NCBI RefSeq assembly: GCF_023053635.1
Contig: NC_086178.1
Location: forward strand, 30,431,226 to 30,495,225
Direction of reading: 5' to 3'
Source of the DNA: Elgaria multicarinata webbii
Taxonomy: Eukaryota > Chordata > Lepidosauria > Squamata > Anguidae
Length of the DNA: 64,000 nt
The notes below the pieces were generated by a model. It saw only the letters and a program-made list of their open reading frames with translations, was not told the origin of the DNA and ran no database searches. This document shows, piece after piece, positions 11,660 to 22,969 of the stretch. The first letter of the stretch is position 1. Every line of letters begins with the position of its first letter. Both the position numbers and the translations under genes were made by a program.

Positions 11660-12016
11660 AAGAGAAGACCAAGGGGAGACATATTGCAGCCTTTAGGTTA
11701 CTGAAGGGCTGTTACTCGGAAGACAAAACAGACTTCTCTGTTGCTCCAGAAGGGAGGACTGGAATCAAGGGGTGGAAATTTTAAGGAAATGGGTTTCAGT
11801 TCAATGCTAGGAGAAACTTCCTAATAGTGAGAGATGTTTAGCTGTGGAACAGAGTGTCTTGGGAGGGTGGTGAGCTCTCCTGTGCGATAGGTATTTGGGC
11901 AGAGGTGGGACAGCTGACTATTGGGGCCAATTTAGTTCCATCCTGCATTGTGGATCCTGCATTTAGCAGGGAGTTGGACTAGATGACCTCCAAGATTCCC
12001 TCTCTGATTCTATATC
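11660..12016 (+). mobile_element. CR1 LINE 3' end (different subfamily)
   Basis: It contains AGACCAAGGGGAGACATATT, a stretch like the CR1 ORF2 C-terminus, and GGAGTTGGACTAGATGACCT. It ends TCTCTGATTCTATAT, the classical CR1 octamer-type tail. It is older than the 6318 type and closer to the avian CR1 end. Confidence 0.85.
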
Positions 12017-12019
12017 AAA

Positions 12020-13310
12020 TGAAGTTCCTCAACTGTATTGCGAAACACCAGCATGTGCCTTCCGTATCATTGGTATTCAAGTTTTTCTTCACTGGGGAAG
12101 TGTAATTGCATGAAAGAAGCCCTAGGGACCTTGATGATGGGCTAATTACTGGCACTAGAGTGGTTGAGCCTTAGACAATAATTGCTGCAGCATTTTGAGT
12201 AAAGAAGGACATTTTTGGGGGGCTGGGGGAAGAAAGTTTGGTCAAAACAATTCCTTTATTGGGACTCATCACTGGCTTGTTCTCCCTTTCTTCTCAAGGA
12301 TCACTTTCACATTACCAACACTTATCTCCTCCTTTAATTTTGCAGGATAATTTTCTTTGATGCTGAGAAGAGACTTTCCCAACAATGAGTTACTGGAACT
12401 CGGATAAGAGAAGCTGTCTGCAATACTGCAGGCATTTTTTGGTGGACAATGGTGTTTTTCATGGTAAGGGGCATGTTATCTCTCTTGGTTTCTGTTGTCT
12501 CCTGTTTCTTACCTCCATTTATGTACAGCTGAAATTACACAGTAGTGCCTGCCTAGCCAACCGTACTTATCTACCTGCACAGATCCGGTTTAAAACTTGA
12601 ACTTTATTATGAAAGTATGGATTTCTCACTCACTGGTTTGTTACAGTTTTCTGCAGCTTTAATGGAATTGCAACAAACTTTTAGAAGTAAACACATTTTT
12701 AGAAGTAAAGCAGAATCAATTGGATAGGTGTATGTGTCCTGTTAATATTTTCCTGCTTTGAATTAGTTCTGCTTTGAGAATTCAGTCTTTGGGAATTACA
12801 GTACAAACTGATCTGATCTGTATTTCCTGGACTAATGTCCGGATCAGAACTGTTTATCTTCTAGATTACAAACTTCTCCAAATGTTGTGGAGCCAAGAAA
12901 ATAGAAGTATCAAAACGTGTTCACAAATGCATAGTTTTGAAATAGAGTATGTTTAGAAATGTGCATTTTGAGGAAAATACATTAAATATATATATATTTA
13001 AATACATGTGATTTTTCATGCGGATTAAAGTAGCTTTGCATATTAAAACATAAAGAGGATGGGGCAGGTTTATGAATGAACTCATGTGAAAGTGACATGG
13101 AGCAGAAATAAAATGATAATTTCATTCCTACTTTAAAGCTCAGTTCCATTCTCAGGACAGGCTCCTGTGTGCTGGAAAGCTGAGTATTCATGCTTATTCT
13201 AAGTGTTACCATGTTGGTCAACGGTGGACAGACCTTAACCCTGAGATTCTCCAACCAGAGCCTGGTGTGAAAGGTGTAACAATTAGAATTCAAGAATTCT
13301 GACCCCAAGA
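12020..13310. other. No gene recognised; unassigned sequence
   Basis: No recognised repeat. The minus frame of 108 residues at 12982-13308 has no family resemblance. Confidence 0.5.
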
Positions 13311-13312
13311 AT

Positions 13313-13402
13313 TTGTTCTGAGTACTGGAACTGAGCTCAGGACTTTGTTCTGAGTACCGGAACTGAGTCCAGGACTTTGTTCTGAGTACTCGCAGTTCCT
13401 TC
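13313..13402. repeat. 32-bp tandem repeat, about 2.7 copies
   Basis: Units start at 13313, 13345 and 13377 with TTGTTCTGAGTAC. The first two copies differ at only a few positions. It could evolve as a minisatellite. Confidence 0.85.
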
Positions 13403-13607
13403 CCCAGAAAAAACCATTGCTGGTTACCCTACACTTTTTTTATTATTATTTCGGCAGTATAATTTAAGGCAAGTGGGGGTGGGGGTCATTTTGTTGCTTT
13501 TGTTAAATTATTCTGACTCAGATATCCTTGCTGATCTACTGCATAGAAATCAGTAAGTCTAGATCCGCCTTCTGCTCATGGCAGTCTAATATTAATTCAT
13601 GTTGGGA

Positions 13608-13661
13608 TTAATGCTGAACTAGATGGACCCTTGGGCTGATCCAGCATGATTTTCTTCTGTT
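13608..13661 (+). mobile_element. CR1 LINE 3' tail, very short
   Basis: GCTGAACTAGATGGACCCTT and GGGCTGATCCAGCATG match the CR1 terminus. Confidence 0.65.
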
Positions 13662-13869
13662 TTTAACCTCACGCCATTCTTCTCCATTTGCTGCCAACAA
13701 TTTTGGCAAGAGTTTCCTTTTCAGTGGTCTTTTTCTTTGCAGTACTACGGATAGGATGTCACGTTAGGGATACTGTGTACGTTGCACAGCAACAGGGCTG
13801 GGTTTGCAGACAGGTGTAAACTTGATGTGTACGTGGAAACTGCCATTGCCACCCATGGCTAGTCCACCC

Positions 13870-14357
13870 AGCCCAGGAAGAAAGGTCTTAATGGTCAACT
13901 TCAGATTTCAAATGGGTGTGACAGGAGAATGGGCTGTCTTGATGGAGGAACCTTGCTCCTGGAATACTTTCCCCAGAGAAGTCTACTTTCAGTGCCTTGG
14001 CTGCTGCATTTTAGATGTTGGGTTAAGACCTTTTCATTTGATTAAACCTTTTAGGGTGCAGTCCTATGCATGTTTAGATTAAGCATGCAACCCTATGCAT
14101 GTTTAGACAGAACAAAAGTCCTACAGCTCCCAGCATTCCCCTGGCTGGGAGTTGTAGAACTTTTTTCTGTGTAAACGTGCATAGGATTTGCTTAATCAAG
14201 TGTTGGATGGTGAGCCTAGTTGTTCTACTTGCCTTACCTGCTATTTATATTGCTGTTCTGTTCAAACGCCTTTCTTTTCTTTTTTTTTTTAAAAATGCTG
14301 CTGCTTTAAGAACCTGTTCTGACTATTTGATTTTATTTAGGGCTTGGTTTTAATAAT
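13870..14357 (+). mobile_element. L2-like LINE 3' portion, split by a MITE
   Basis: The frame reads EEPCSWNTFPREVYFQ and RPFHLIKPF, recalling the L2-clade C-terminal tract 'WNxLPxEV..LxxFKxxLKT'. The 3' UTR resumes after the MITE at 14200 (GTTGGATGGTGAGCCTAG). Confidence 0.5.
14057..14195. mobile_element. TTAA-flanked palindromic MITE, piggyBac-like
   Basis: The halves GTCCTACAGCTCCCAGC and GCTGGGAGTTGTAGAAC fold onto each other. The ends CCCTATGCATGTTTAGAC and GTGTAAACGTGCATAGGAT are inverted copies. TTAA lies at both edges (14079-14082 and 14192-14195), as expected for piggyBac-type insertion. An extra copy of the left end lies just outside, at 14057-14078. Confidence 0.6.
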
Positions 14358-14359
14358 TG

Positions 14360-15261
14360 TTTGCATGATGCTTTGGGAACTTTTCGGTTAAACAGTGGGT
14401 CATATAATTTTGAAATCAATGCAATATGGAGTCAGCACTCTGATAAAAACACACACCCTGTGTTTCGTGCTTTACTTGAAGCAGCTGTTCATTGCATTTA
14501 CATTTTTGTTGCAAAAATCTTATGTACCTACCTAAAGAAATGTAATATGCGAAGCAAGACTTAACTTGCAGCTTCTGTTGTTGCAGATGTTCCCTTGTGG
14601 TAATCGGGGCACACATTTGTGTACGTTCCTTTGCATTGGAATTGGATAGAAGAACGGATCTTGCTTAGTGCAGCGGGGTTGAGGGAGGGAAAAGTATAAG
14701 CTCAGGTTGGCAAACATATGGGGGTTGGATCCAGATTTACGCTGGATCAGTTGCACTGATGGAAGTGGAATTTCCCCTCCTTCGTATAACAGCCCCTCCA
14801 GTCCCCTGAAAATCCTACACAGAGAGGAAGAGAACCCGGCTGAATAGGAGTGAGCTGTGGTGTGTGTGTATCCCCAAAAATTGGGTGGAGGGATTTTCCA
14901 TAACTGGAGCCCTTTCTCTCATGGAAGGCAGGTTCGGAATCCAGCCCTTGGTCTCTGCTGGGAACAGAGGCCAAACTCTTGCTTGAGATTAATGCACTGG
15001 AATTCTGCACTAGAGGGCAGCATAGGATTTAAAATCAAGGATTTCATTTTTATTTATTTTTTTGCCTATTTCCAACCCACCATGTACCACTGTAAGAAAT
15101 TATACGTAATTACATTTCTCTGACTTGAGACACTACTAAGCACATCCAGCTACAATTTTGCAGCGGTTAAAATTGCAGACAAAAAGGTGTGAAATAGCAT
15201 TTCGGTGTCTGGCCCTGAAATGAGACCCATCTTTTACAACTACTCTTTCATGGGTGAAGAG
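14360..15261. other. No gene recognised; unassigned sequence
   Basis: Short overlapping frames on both strands and no recognised transposon ends. Confidence 0.45.
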
Positions 15262-15323
15262 TTTACTTACTTATTTATTTATTTATTTATTACAATAGCC
15301 GAAGCTCTCTGGGCGGTTCACAG
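15262..15323 (-). repeat. LINE 3' terminus with (TTTA)n tail
   Basis: TTACTTACTTATTTATTTAT is followed by AATAGCCGAAGCTCTCTGGG and CGGTTCAC, the same end as at 7629 and 38443. Confidence 0.75.
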
Positions 15324-15327
15324 AAGT

Positions 15328-15376
15328 GTAGATCCGGCCCAGGTGGGGTAGTTTTGCCCTCCAGGTGGGCTCGAGT
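15328..15376. repeat. Direct repeat copy A of a ~49-bp segment
   Basis: The segment GTGTAGATCCGGCCCAGG...GGTGGGCTCGA recurs with no visible difference at about 16079-16127. There it forms the right arm of a hairpin plus 32 bp beyond it. Confidence 0.8.
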
Positions 15377-16010
15377 TTGCAGCTCCAGCCCAGTGGGTGT
15401 AGTTCAACCTGCAGGGTTGACTTTGAATGCAGCGATCTTTGCCTCGAACATTCCGGGGCGGCAAATTACGATGCTGCAATGGTGTTCTCTGTCTCGGCCG
15501 CTGCTGTCGCTTGTTCTCTTACACCCTCCCCTGTTCTGCTGGCTGTGAAATAGAAGTGGTGGGGGTGGGGCAGCCCCTCACTAATTCCAACCCTTCCCAG
15601 GTCCAGCATCAGTGATCAGCATCTGCCAAGAGCCTTGGACTACTCATTGGAAAGGCTGAAAGAGGAGCGAGTCCAACCTGGCAGGGCCCAAAGGAGTGTG
15701 AGAATTCTGCTCCACCCCCCTCTGCTGCCACTGGGTGTCTTTCTGGATAGTGTGAACGTGTCCCAGGAGCTCCATAATAGACGTGTTGAACCTCTTTCAG
15801 CCCTAGGTCCAAAATCAATGTCAGAGAAGCTCTCAGTGGGTGTGTTCTAGTCATAGGAAGGGCCAAAGGCAAAGGAGCGTGACCAAAATACCAGCTTGTT
15901 TTAGCTTAAGCTGGGAAACCATTAAGCTGCAAAAGCTGGGAAACCATTGAACGATCGGCAGTTGGGGAAAGGGGCGTGGCCAGTGGAAGGAATCAGGCCA
16001 TTTGGGGAAA
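15377..16010. other. GC-richer unassigned sequence
   Basis: It has several CpGs around 15435-15510. A 27-bp word, CCAGCATCAGTGATCAGC..., lies at 15602-15629 and again at 16633-16660. This suggests undescribed dispersed repeat material rather than a gene. Confidence 0.4.
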
Positions 16011-16094
16011 CCTGGGCCGGATCTACACTACTGCTTTAAAGCGCTATAAAACTGTTATAAAGCGCTTTAAAGCAATAGTGTAGATCCGGCCCAG
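16011..16094. repeat. Near-perfect 84-bp hairpin
   Basis: Left arm CCTGGGCCGGATCTACACTA and right arm TAGTGTAGATCCGGCCCAGG are exact inverted copies. Pairing continues through GCTTTAAAGCGCT to a short AT-rich loop. It is probably a MITE or the end of a larger element. Confidence 0.85.
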
Positions 16095-16220
16095 GTGGGG
16101 TAGTTTTGCCCTCCAGGTGGGCTCGATTTTTCCTGTCTGCCTGAGGTTTGACACTCTTGAACTATCAGCAAGCTCAAGAGTGCTGATTGGAGGGTTGCTA
16201 GGAGCAGTATAGGGAATAAG

Positions 16221-16335
16221 GACATAAGAAGTGGCATGCTGGATCAGACCAAGGGTCCATCCAGTCCAGCACTTTGTACACACAAGTAGGACACTAACGC
16301 AACACAACCCTCCTATCCATGATCCCCAACAACGG
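16221..16335 (-). mobile_element. CR1 LINE 3' tail
   Basis: ACATAAGAAGTGGCATGCTG, GATCAGACCAAGGGTCCATC and CAGTCCAGCACTTTGT are the reverse complement of the CR1 end. Confidence 0.85.
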
Positions 16336-16339
16336 GGCC

Positions 16340-18325
16340 AGGACAGAGAAGGCTGTGATAGTAATAAACTGTTTGAGTTGTGGGTGGGAGCACTTGGGTC
16401 TGTTGCCTGCCCTGCCCCCCCCACCCCCAAACCTGAAGTAGTCCCCTTTCTCCTTATTACTGGTTTTCCACACCTTCCTTGAGTTTGACAGCAGTAGCTC
16501 TGGGGAATGTTTTACCAACCTTGTAAAGCAGCAGCACCACTGAAACCTTGCTGCCATATGCTGTAACACAGCTTTTGTAGAAATGAGATTTGGTCTAGTC
16601 CTGGGTGCAGCTACTTTAGATGGATGGAAATGGCCCAGCATCAGTGATCAGCATCTGCCACACGTTGAGAGTTATCCGACTCGTGTGCAGGACATTAGGA
16701 AATGTGCTATGCTGACTTAGGCCACAAATGAGACTAAGAGAGACTTTAGACATGTTTGTGTATTGGAGTGCGACATTGTTTACTTGGTATTACCAACAGT
16801 ACCTCCTTAGTTCAGTTGAGCCATTCCTTTGAGGTAAGGGGCTAGGTTATTTGTATGCGTTTTCATTTCCGTTTGCCTGCGTCCCCCCACCCGCATTTTT
16901 GCAGACATTTCCTGCTTTGATGCTAATGTCGATGCTAATGTGAAAAGGACTGAAAAACCAATATCCACATTTTCTTCTTAAGCTGGAATTACAATTAGCA
17001 TGAATTAATTTAGTTCTTATCATCTTGGAAACACAATAATCACCAGGTTGGTGAAACAAAGTTGAGAAACCTAGAGGTGATAATACTTATTATCTCTTAT
17101 ACTTTGTTTCTTTTTTGTGTGAGCAAAATATGAAATGTTTAAACAAACAATGATTTTATCCTGCCCTTTTATTACATAACCAACATGGATGCTTTGTTGT
17201 TTAGTTCAAAAATTAAACCATATTTTAACAGCTGCATTTTTCTAGAAATATTCTGCTCAAAGAAAATACCAGTTCCTTTGTGTCTTTCATTTCTTATCTT
17301 AAAGAGCTATGAAGTGTGCCTTCAAAAGAATTCAAGTAGGAAATCTCAAAAATGTTGTAGTTGAAGGCCATCTCGGAAGGTGTACTCTTCCAAGATGAAT
17401 TTCCTTACCCTACCCTATTGTTGGAAAGAGGAATTTCCTTAAAATATATGTGAACTGTTCTGCCCTTCTTTTATCCCACTTCTAAAGGGAATGAAGGAGG
17501 TGATTCTTCTCTTAACCAAAGTTAGTTAAACATTTAAAACCTTTGTCTAAGGATTGGGCATGGAATTACCCACTCACACATGTGCACAACTTGCAGTGTT
17601 CCCTCCAGTGATAAACACATCTTGGTGAAGTATCCAGGATTTTCACGTGCGTGCCAGGCCTCTCTGTATATCGAATTTGCTGCTCTGAACGTAGCCTCAG
17701 ATTTGGGCCACTACGAAGCCTAGAAGCTTCATTCAGGTTCCTGAGCTCTGCCGGCTGGCTGTCATCTTAGAAAGGACAGATTTGTTTGGAACAAAATACA
17801 GATGAAGTATTTCTGAAAGTGTTTCCTTTTAAGTGTTTTTTTTTAAAAAAAACGTTTGTTCCTATTACAATTAATACCATCACTAATGAGCATGATCCAA
17901 CTTTCTGTTCTTGCATAGGGAGGGAAGAGTGCATAGCCTTCTATACACACAAGCACGAGGACCCCCCAGGGGTTCCTGATGTGCGTGGTGCCCACATCTC
18001 CATCCAGTTCCCAAGGCCCCCACATGTTTAAAAATAAACCACTCCACCCTGCACTCTCCCGGTATTACATTTAAACTTTTGAGGCCTGGGCACATATGTG
18101 GCTCCTGGTTGAAATGCACAGACAGACTTGCTCTCATGGTTGGAATGTGCAGGAGGGGCCAGGCTCTAATGCGCTCTTGTGCTAGTGTTCATTACTGCAA
18201 GCGAAGCATTAGTGTGAGTGCGCATGATCACAAATGGAATGAAACTCTCGTACATCCCAAAAGCCAATTTTGTCAATGAGTGGATGGTGGAACAAAAGAC
18301 ACCTGAAAGTCCTTGAAACACAGAG
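16340..18325. other. No gene recognised; unassigned sequence
   Basis: It includes frames of up to 128 residues that start within repeats on the opposite strand. The copy B 27-bp word lies at 16633-16660. Nothing else was recognised. Confidence 0.45.
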
Positions 18326-18326
18326 T

Positions 18327-18538
18327 GTAAGAGCCTTGCTGGATCAGAACAAGGGTCCATCTAGTCCAGCACTCTGTTCACACAGTGCCCAACCAGCTGT
18401 TAACCAGAGACCCACAAGCAGGACATGGTGCACCAGTCCTCTCCCACCCATGTTCCCCAGCAACTGGTGTACTTAGTCATACTGTCTGTGATACTGGAGG
18501 TAGCACATAGCCGTCAGGACCAGTAGCCATTGATAGGA
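18327..18538 (-). mobile_element. CR1 LINE 3' UTR
   Basis: It runs from GAGCCTTGCTGGATCAGAAC through CAACCAGCTGTTAACCAGAG to GACCAGTAGCCATTGATAGG. This is the reverse complement of the 3' UTR seen at 6700-6926. Confidence 0.88.
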
Positions 18539-19211
18539 ACAAATTTAACAAAATCTATACATTCTTAGTTGTAACCGGCTATTTGCAAGGATCATTCTTT
18601 CCCCTCTATTTGATGCCTGTCCAAAATGTAAGCCGTGTGTGTTGAAAACTGCATTTTATAGAACAGCAGTGAATTCACTTTGCTGTATCTAATGCCCCTT
18701 TGCCCCTGAGACTTCCATATTAAGAGTGAACTGAGCTCTCTTCGAATCCTGTCATGTTAAATCAGACTTGCTCTCAGAGAAATCTATCTGGTGCTCTCTG
18801 GTGTAGTGCAGTTAATTTAGTTACGTTAAGTATGTCTTTGATTTTCCCACTACAATTACTGTGATAAGTCATAATTGGATGGGTAATATGGGGAACCTGC
18901 TGTAGCCTCAACAGGTATTAAAACAGGTGAGGCCCAGATTCTTCTATATGGCAGCAAAAAGTGGTGCCCAAAGGGACATGATAGGTTGTTTGCTGATGGT
19001 GGGGAATATAGGATTGGCTCATGTATGCATGCATGGCACTTGATTTCTCTGTATTGGATTATACATGTATATGTGTAAACTGGCTCTACTGAAAAGCAGT
19101 GCTTAGGTTGCAAGGTCAGTGGATGTGAAGCGAATTCTCAGTCAGTTCCAATAGGAAGCTGTCTTGTACAAGGACAGGCTATGGATGTATCTAGCCCCGT
19201 ATTGTGTACTG

Positions 19212-19935
19212 CAAGGGTCCCATGGAGCCTGTGGGCACCCACATTTTTTTAGTTTTCCTCATTTTTTAAAATATCCATACATAGATTTGTACATATCCAT
19301 AGCAATGAATACATATGAATTGCATGCAGATTTCTAGCGATTATGCATAGACTTCAACAAAAGTGGACCAAATTTTCAAATAAGTATCCATTTGAAGTTG
19401 ACTTCTATATGTCACCTGTTCAGATATTGAAAGTGTTAAAATGTCCACAATATATTGAATTTTAGGAGGTGAATGTTTATCCTTCCAATATTGTAAAATC
19501 AGTCTTTTAGCTGTCAAAAGGGTGCAGAGAATACTTTCAGGCCAACCATTTGTTAATTTCCATGAATCAGGTAAACCATTTAAAAGAGTGTGTACGCCAC
19601 TGAATATTAAAGAGTGTTCCAGTACAAAATTTATCTAATAGCCTCCACCCAAACAGAAGCAAATTCTGGACAGTGGCAAAACATTTAAAAGAAGCATTAG
19701 CTTGAATTGCACCACCAACAGTCAAATTAAACAATCCCTTATTAAAGAGACGTTGCGGTGTCTAATAGACACGAAACAAACGTTTTTGCTGAGTAAGATG
19801 CAGCCTAAGAGCTATAGCCACGACAGGTAGATGCCAAAGTGGCGATCCATTGATTAGGCATTTTGTGGTGATGCTCACAGCAGTGTCTCAAATTCCCAAA
19901 TGTGCCCACAGGTCCAAAAAGGTGGGGGACCCTTG
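19212..19935. mobile_element. hAT-like element split by an L1 fragment
   Basis: Left end CAAGGGTCCCATGGAGCC plus TGTGGGCACC is the inverted counterpart of the right end GTGCCCACAGG plus GGTGGGGGACCCTTG. Flanks GTGTACTG and GTCTACAC agree at five of eight positions. The interior is an L1-like insertion. Confidence 0.6.
19244..19866 (-). mobile_element. L1-like LINE ORF2 C-terminal fragment
   Basis: The minus strand encodes LLTAKRLILQYWKDKHSPP and, further on, QMDTYLKIWSTF. These are typical of the C-terminal end of L1 ORF2. A related copy lies at 56120-56427. Confidence 0.6.
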
Positions 19936-19939
19936 GTCT

Positions 19940-20695
19940 ACACGGTCTGTCTGCTAATGTCCGGAGTCCCAAGCAGAGATCTTTCCCATCACCTGTTATC
20001 TGACCCTTTTGACTGGAGATGCCCTGGCACCTTCTGCATGCAAAACATGTTCTCTGCCACTGAGTTATGGCTCTTCCTCTCTCCTGCATTTGCACATTGC
20101 AGGTGGGAATCAGTAGTGTTCAGAGAGGCTTGCCCCAGCGTGGCTGATCTTCTCATTGAAGGACAGCTATGAAGTTCTAAAGTTCTGGGTTTGGCCAGTA
20201 GAGGTCAGCAGGCATCTCAATATTCCTTTGAAAATCTGATTTCTACTCTGTGAAACCCTGTCTGAGCAGCAAATGAATAAACATTCGGGGCATGTTAAGC
20301 TCAAGCATTTTATGACTCAAAAATGCCTGTGGGTTCCTTGTCCTTTCCTAATGTTATTAGGAAAAACTGTTAATAGCTCTATTTGCATGATATTAATATT
20401 CTGATCTGCTTCGTTGAGGCTGTAGCTGATGTTGCTTCGTACTCCAGGGAGGTTCTTCATGCCCTGAAGCAAAAATGTCATACATATATCACCAGAGAAA
20501 GAGCAGCGTTCAGATTAGATCAAATAATTTTTAGTTGCTGCGTTTCTATCAGGAATCTTTGCTGTAAATGAAAGGAGAAGAAAAAGACAGAGAAAATAGT
20601 TACTCAACAGCATCCATTTGGATAGGTTATCTAGATGAGCTAGAGGAATGGCAGGTTTATATACCACACAAGAATCCAGTTTGATGTCACTCCAG
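19940..20695. other. No gene recognised; unassigned sequence
   Basis: No recognised repeat. The frames present lack family motifs. Confidence 0.45.
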
Positions 20696-20699
20696 CACT

Positions 20700-20999
20700 G
20701 AAGTTAAAGTATGGAGTTTGCTACCACAAGAGGTAGTGATGAATTTGGATGGCTTTAAAAGGGGTTTAGACAATTTTCTGGAGGAGAAGGCTATCAACGG
20801 CCAGTAATCCTGATAGCTATGTGCTACCTCCAGTAGCAGAGGCAGTAAACCTACCTACACAAGTTGCTGGGGAACATGGGTGGGAGGGTACTATTGCGCT
20901 CATACCCTGCTGTGTGGGTTCCTCGTCACTGTGTGAACAGAGTGCTGGGATTAGATGGCCCTTGGTCTGATCCAGCATGGCTTCTCTTATATTCTTATG
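20700..20999 (+). mobile_element. CR1 LINE 3' end
   Basis: It holds the ORF2 terminus (NLDGFKRGLDNFL-like) and a 3' UTR with AGCAGAGGCAGTAAACCTAC, GGGAACATGGGTGGGAGGGT and the TTCTTATGTTTT end. Confidence 0.9.
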
Positions 21000-21166
21000 T
21001 TTTGAATCAATATGCCTATAGTAATGTTCTAGGATAACACCCCCTGCCTCCCACCAAGTTTAAAAGGCTCCTACAGAGCCATCCGGGTACTGAAAAGCAG
21101 GGAAATGGTAAGTTACAGCTGCTGTCTTAAACAACATCATCTTGTAAGCCATAAAGATGTTTTACA

Positions 21167-21296
21167 GCAGAACCTCTCCAACCTGGTGCCCTCCAGTATT
21201 TTAGACTAAACTCTCAGCATTCTTGACCATTGGCCATGCAAGCTGGGGCTGATGGGAGTTGAAGTCCAAAATATCTGGAGGGCACTAGGGAAGGGA
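21167..21296. mobile_element. Palindromic hAT-like MITE with target duplication
   Basis: The inverted halves are CCTGGTGCCCTCCAGTATTT and AAATATCTGGAGGGCACTAG. Flanking 8-mers GTTTTACA (21159-21166) and GTTTTGCA (21297-21304) match at seven of eight positions. Confidence 0.8.
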
Positions 21297-21611
21297 GTTT
21301 TGCATATTGCCCTCCCTTTTACAACTTAGAATCCATGCATATTAGTGCAGATTGACTCTGCTATCATGTGAGACAGGATGTGGGGAGTTCACCCACTTCC
21401 CAGTACAGTAGAGGGGTTGGCTTCAGAGGCTCGCTGTACAGAAAGCTGCGCACCCATCCTAGAAGTCCTTGCTATCAAATGGCATGGGGTGAGCTTCTCC
21501 ATTCCCTGCACTATAGCTTGTTGGTGTCTGTGCAGGATGGACAACATGCTGTCCTTACGTTTTTTTGGTACGGCACTGGATGGGGGAGTCTATCTCCCCA
21601 CTCCAAGCCAT

Positions 21612-21721
21612 TTACCTGCTTGTGGTCATCCCTTGGGCATCTGGTTTGCCACTGTGCGAGCTGAATGTTGGATTAGATCGGATTTTGGTCTGATCCAGCA
21701 TGGCTCTTCTTATGTTCTTAA
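21612..21721 (+). mobile_element. CR1 LINE 3' tail
   Basis: GCTTGTGGTCATCCCTTGGG, CATCTGGTTTGCCACTGTG and GATCCAGCATGGCTCTTCTT. The 158-residue frame at 21378-21854 runs through it and is not a gene. Confidence 0.85.
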
Positions 21722-21724
21722 GAA

Positions 21725-22825
21725 GAAGGTTTTGCCTGCTCTCAACTGTGTCCTGTTTCCCTTTGTTCCATATCATTCAATGGGAGGCATTGAGAACCAA
21801 GCGAGCTTGTATTTGCATAGGTCTGCTCTGGGTTCTGTTTCCTGCTCATGCTGAACTATGACCTTTAACTATGACCCTTGTAGCTGGCTTTCCATTCCAT
21901 TTGTATGCCTCTGTATGCTTTTAACACTTGGGTTTATTTTTGTTAGTGTGTCGGGGATCACTATGCAGACATTCTAGAACAATATGTCATGCTTATTTTT
22001 AGTAATACATCTCTGGATACATGTTGGTGAAAAGGAACCCAACCCTGTGATTGAATATTTCGCATAGCCATTGAGCTCTGAATTGCTGAGCCAATACTTT
22101 TTCATGCACATCCCTTAGAACTTTGCTTTAGGTCTCTGGCCACATCTTCTAGTTAAAAACAGGACATTTTCTTGACTTGGTTCCTCTTTCTTATCCCCGA
22201 GTTTGCCTAAAACATTCCAGATGTTCCAAAAATTACATTTTGCTTCATTGTATTTCCTTCTGCCTGCATATTTCAGCTTTTGAGATCATTCTCTTCCCAC
22301 TTGTTATGTACAGTTGGGGGAAAACTTCTGGGGCTATGCTCAATGGAGTACGACCTTTTGTGGGTTCATGTGATAATTTATATCTAAACTGAGTAATTGG
22401 ATTGATACAAAGTACTCACATATTGTTGTCTTCTCTCATTATTTATTGCAGAAGAGCAAAGTTCTGGCCTCCACTAATCACTCTCTTTAGCAAAAATTAA
22501 CCTTTGAAACATTTTTATATGATTTTGACAGTGAAAGAGAAGGGCTAGTGAAGCAGAAAATTGAAATTATTGTAATGCTGCAGTTCTTGGCTGAAAAAAG
22601 CCATGTTCTTATATTTTGATAAATGGGGAGTTTTTAAAGGGAGAGGATGCACTGTGTCTTTTGCACATTCAGGTTATAGCATCTCAGGTTAAAGCATGCC
22701 ATGTGATTTCCTAACTCACTTCATGTGGTGAGACATCGTAGAATTTTGGTAGTTGGAATACACCATCATTGACTAAATAGACCATTAGTTTCTCTTGGCA
22801 TAAGGCAGTTTCATATATTCAGCTA
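21725..22825. other. No gene recognised; unassigned sequence
   Basis: AT-rich sequence with short frames and no recognised transposon. Confidence 0.5.
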
Positions 22826-22828
22826 TGC

Positions 22829-22964
22829 CAGGGGTTGGCAACTTGTGGCCCTCCACATGTTTTGGCCCACAGCTCCCACCATCCCTCACCATTGGCAGTG
22901 CTGGTTAGGGTTGCTGGGAGTTGTAAGCTAAAACATCTGGAGAGCCACAAGTTACCCACTCTTG
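22829..22964. mobile_element. Palindromic hAT-like MITE
   Basis: Ends CAGGGGTTGGCAACTTGTGG and CCACAAGTTACCCACTCTTG are inverted, as are the inner CCAGCTCCCACC-like and GGGAGTTGTAAGC stretches. Flanking 8-mers agree at five of eight positions. Confidence 0.7.
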
Positions 22965-22969
22965 TGTTA

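Noticed and set aside
21378-21854. 158-codon plus-strand frame
   Set aside because: It crosses a CR1 tail and has no recognisable motif.
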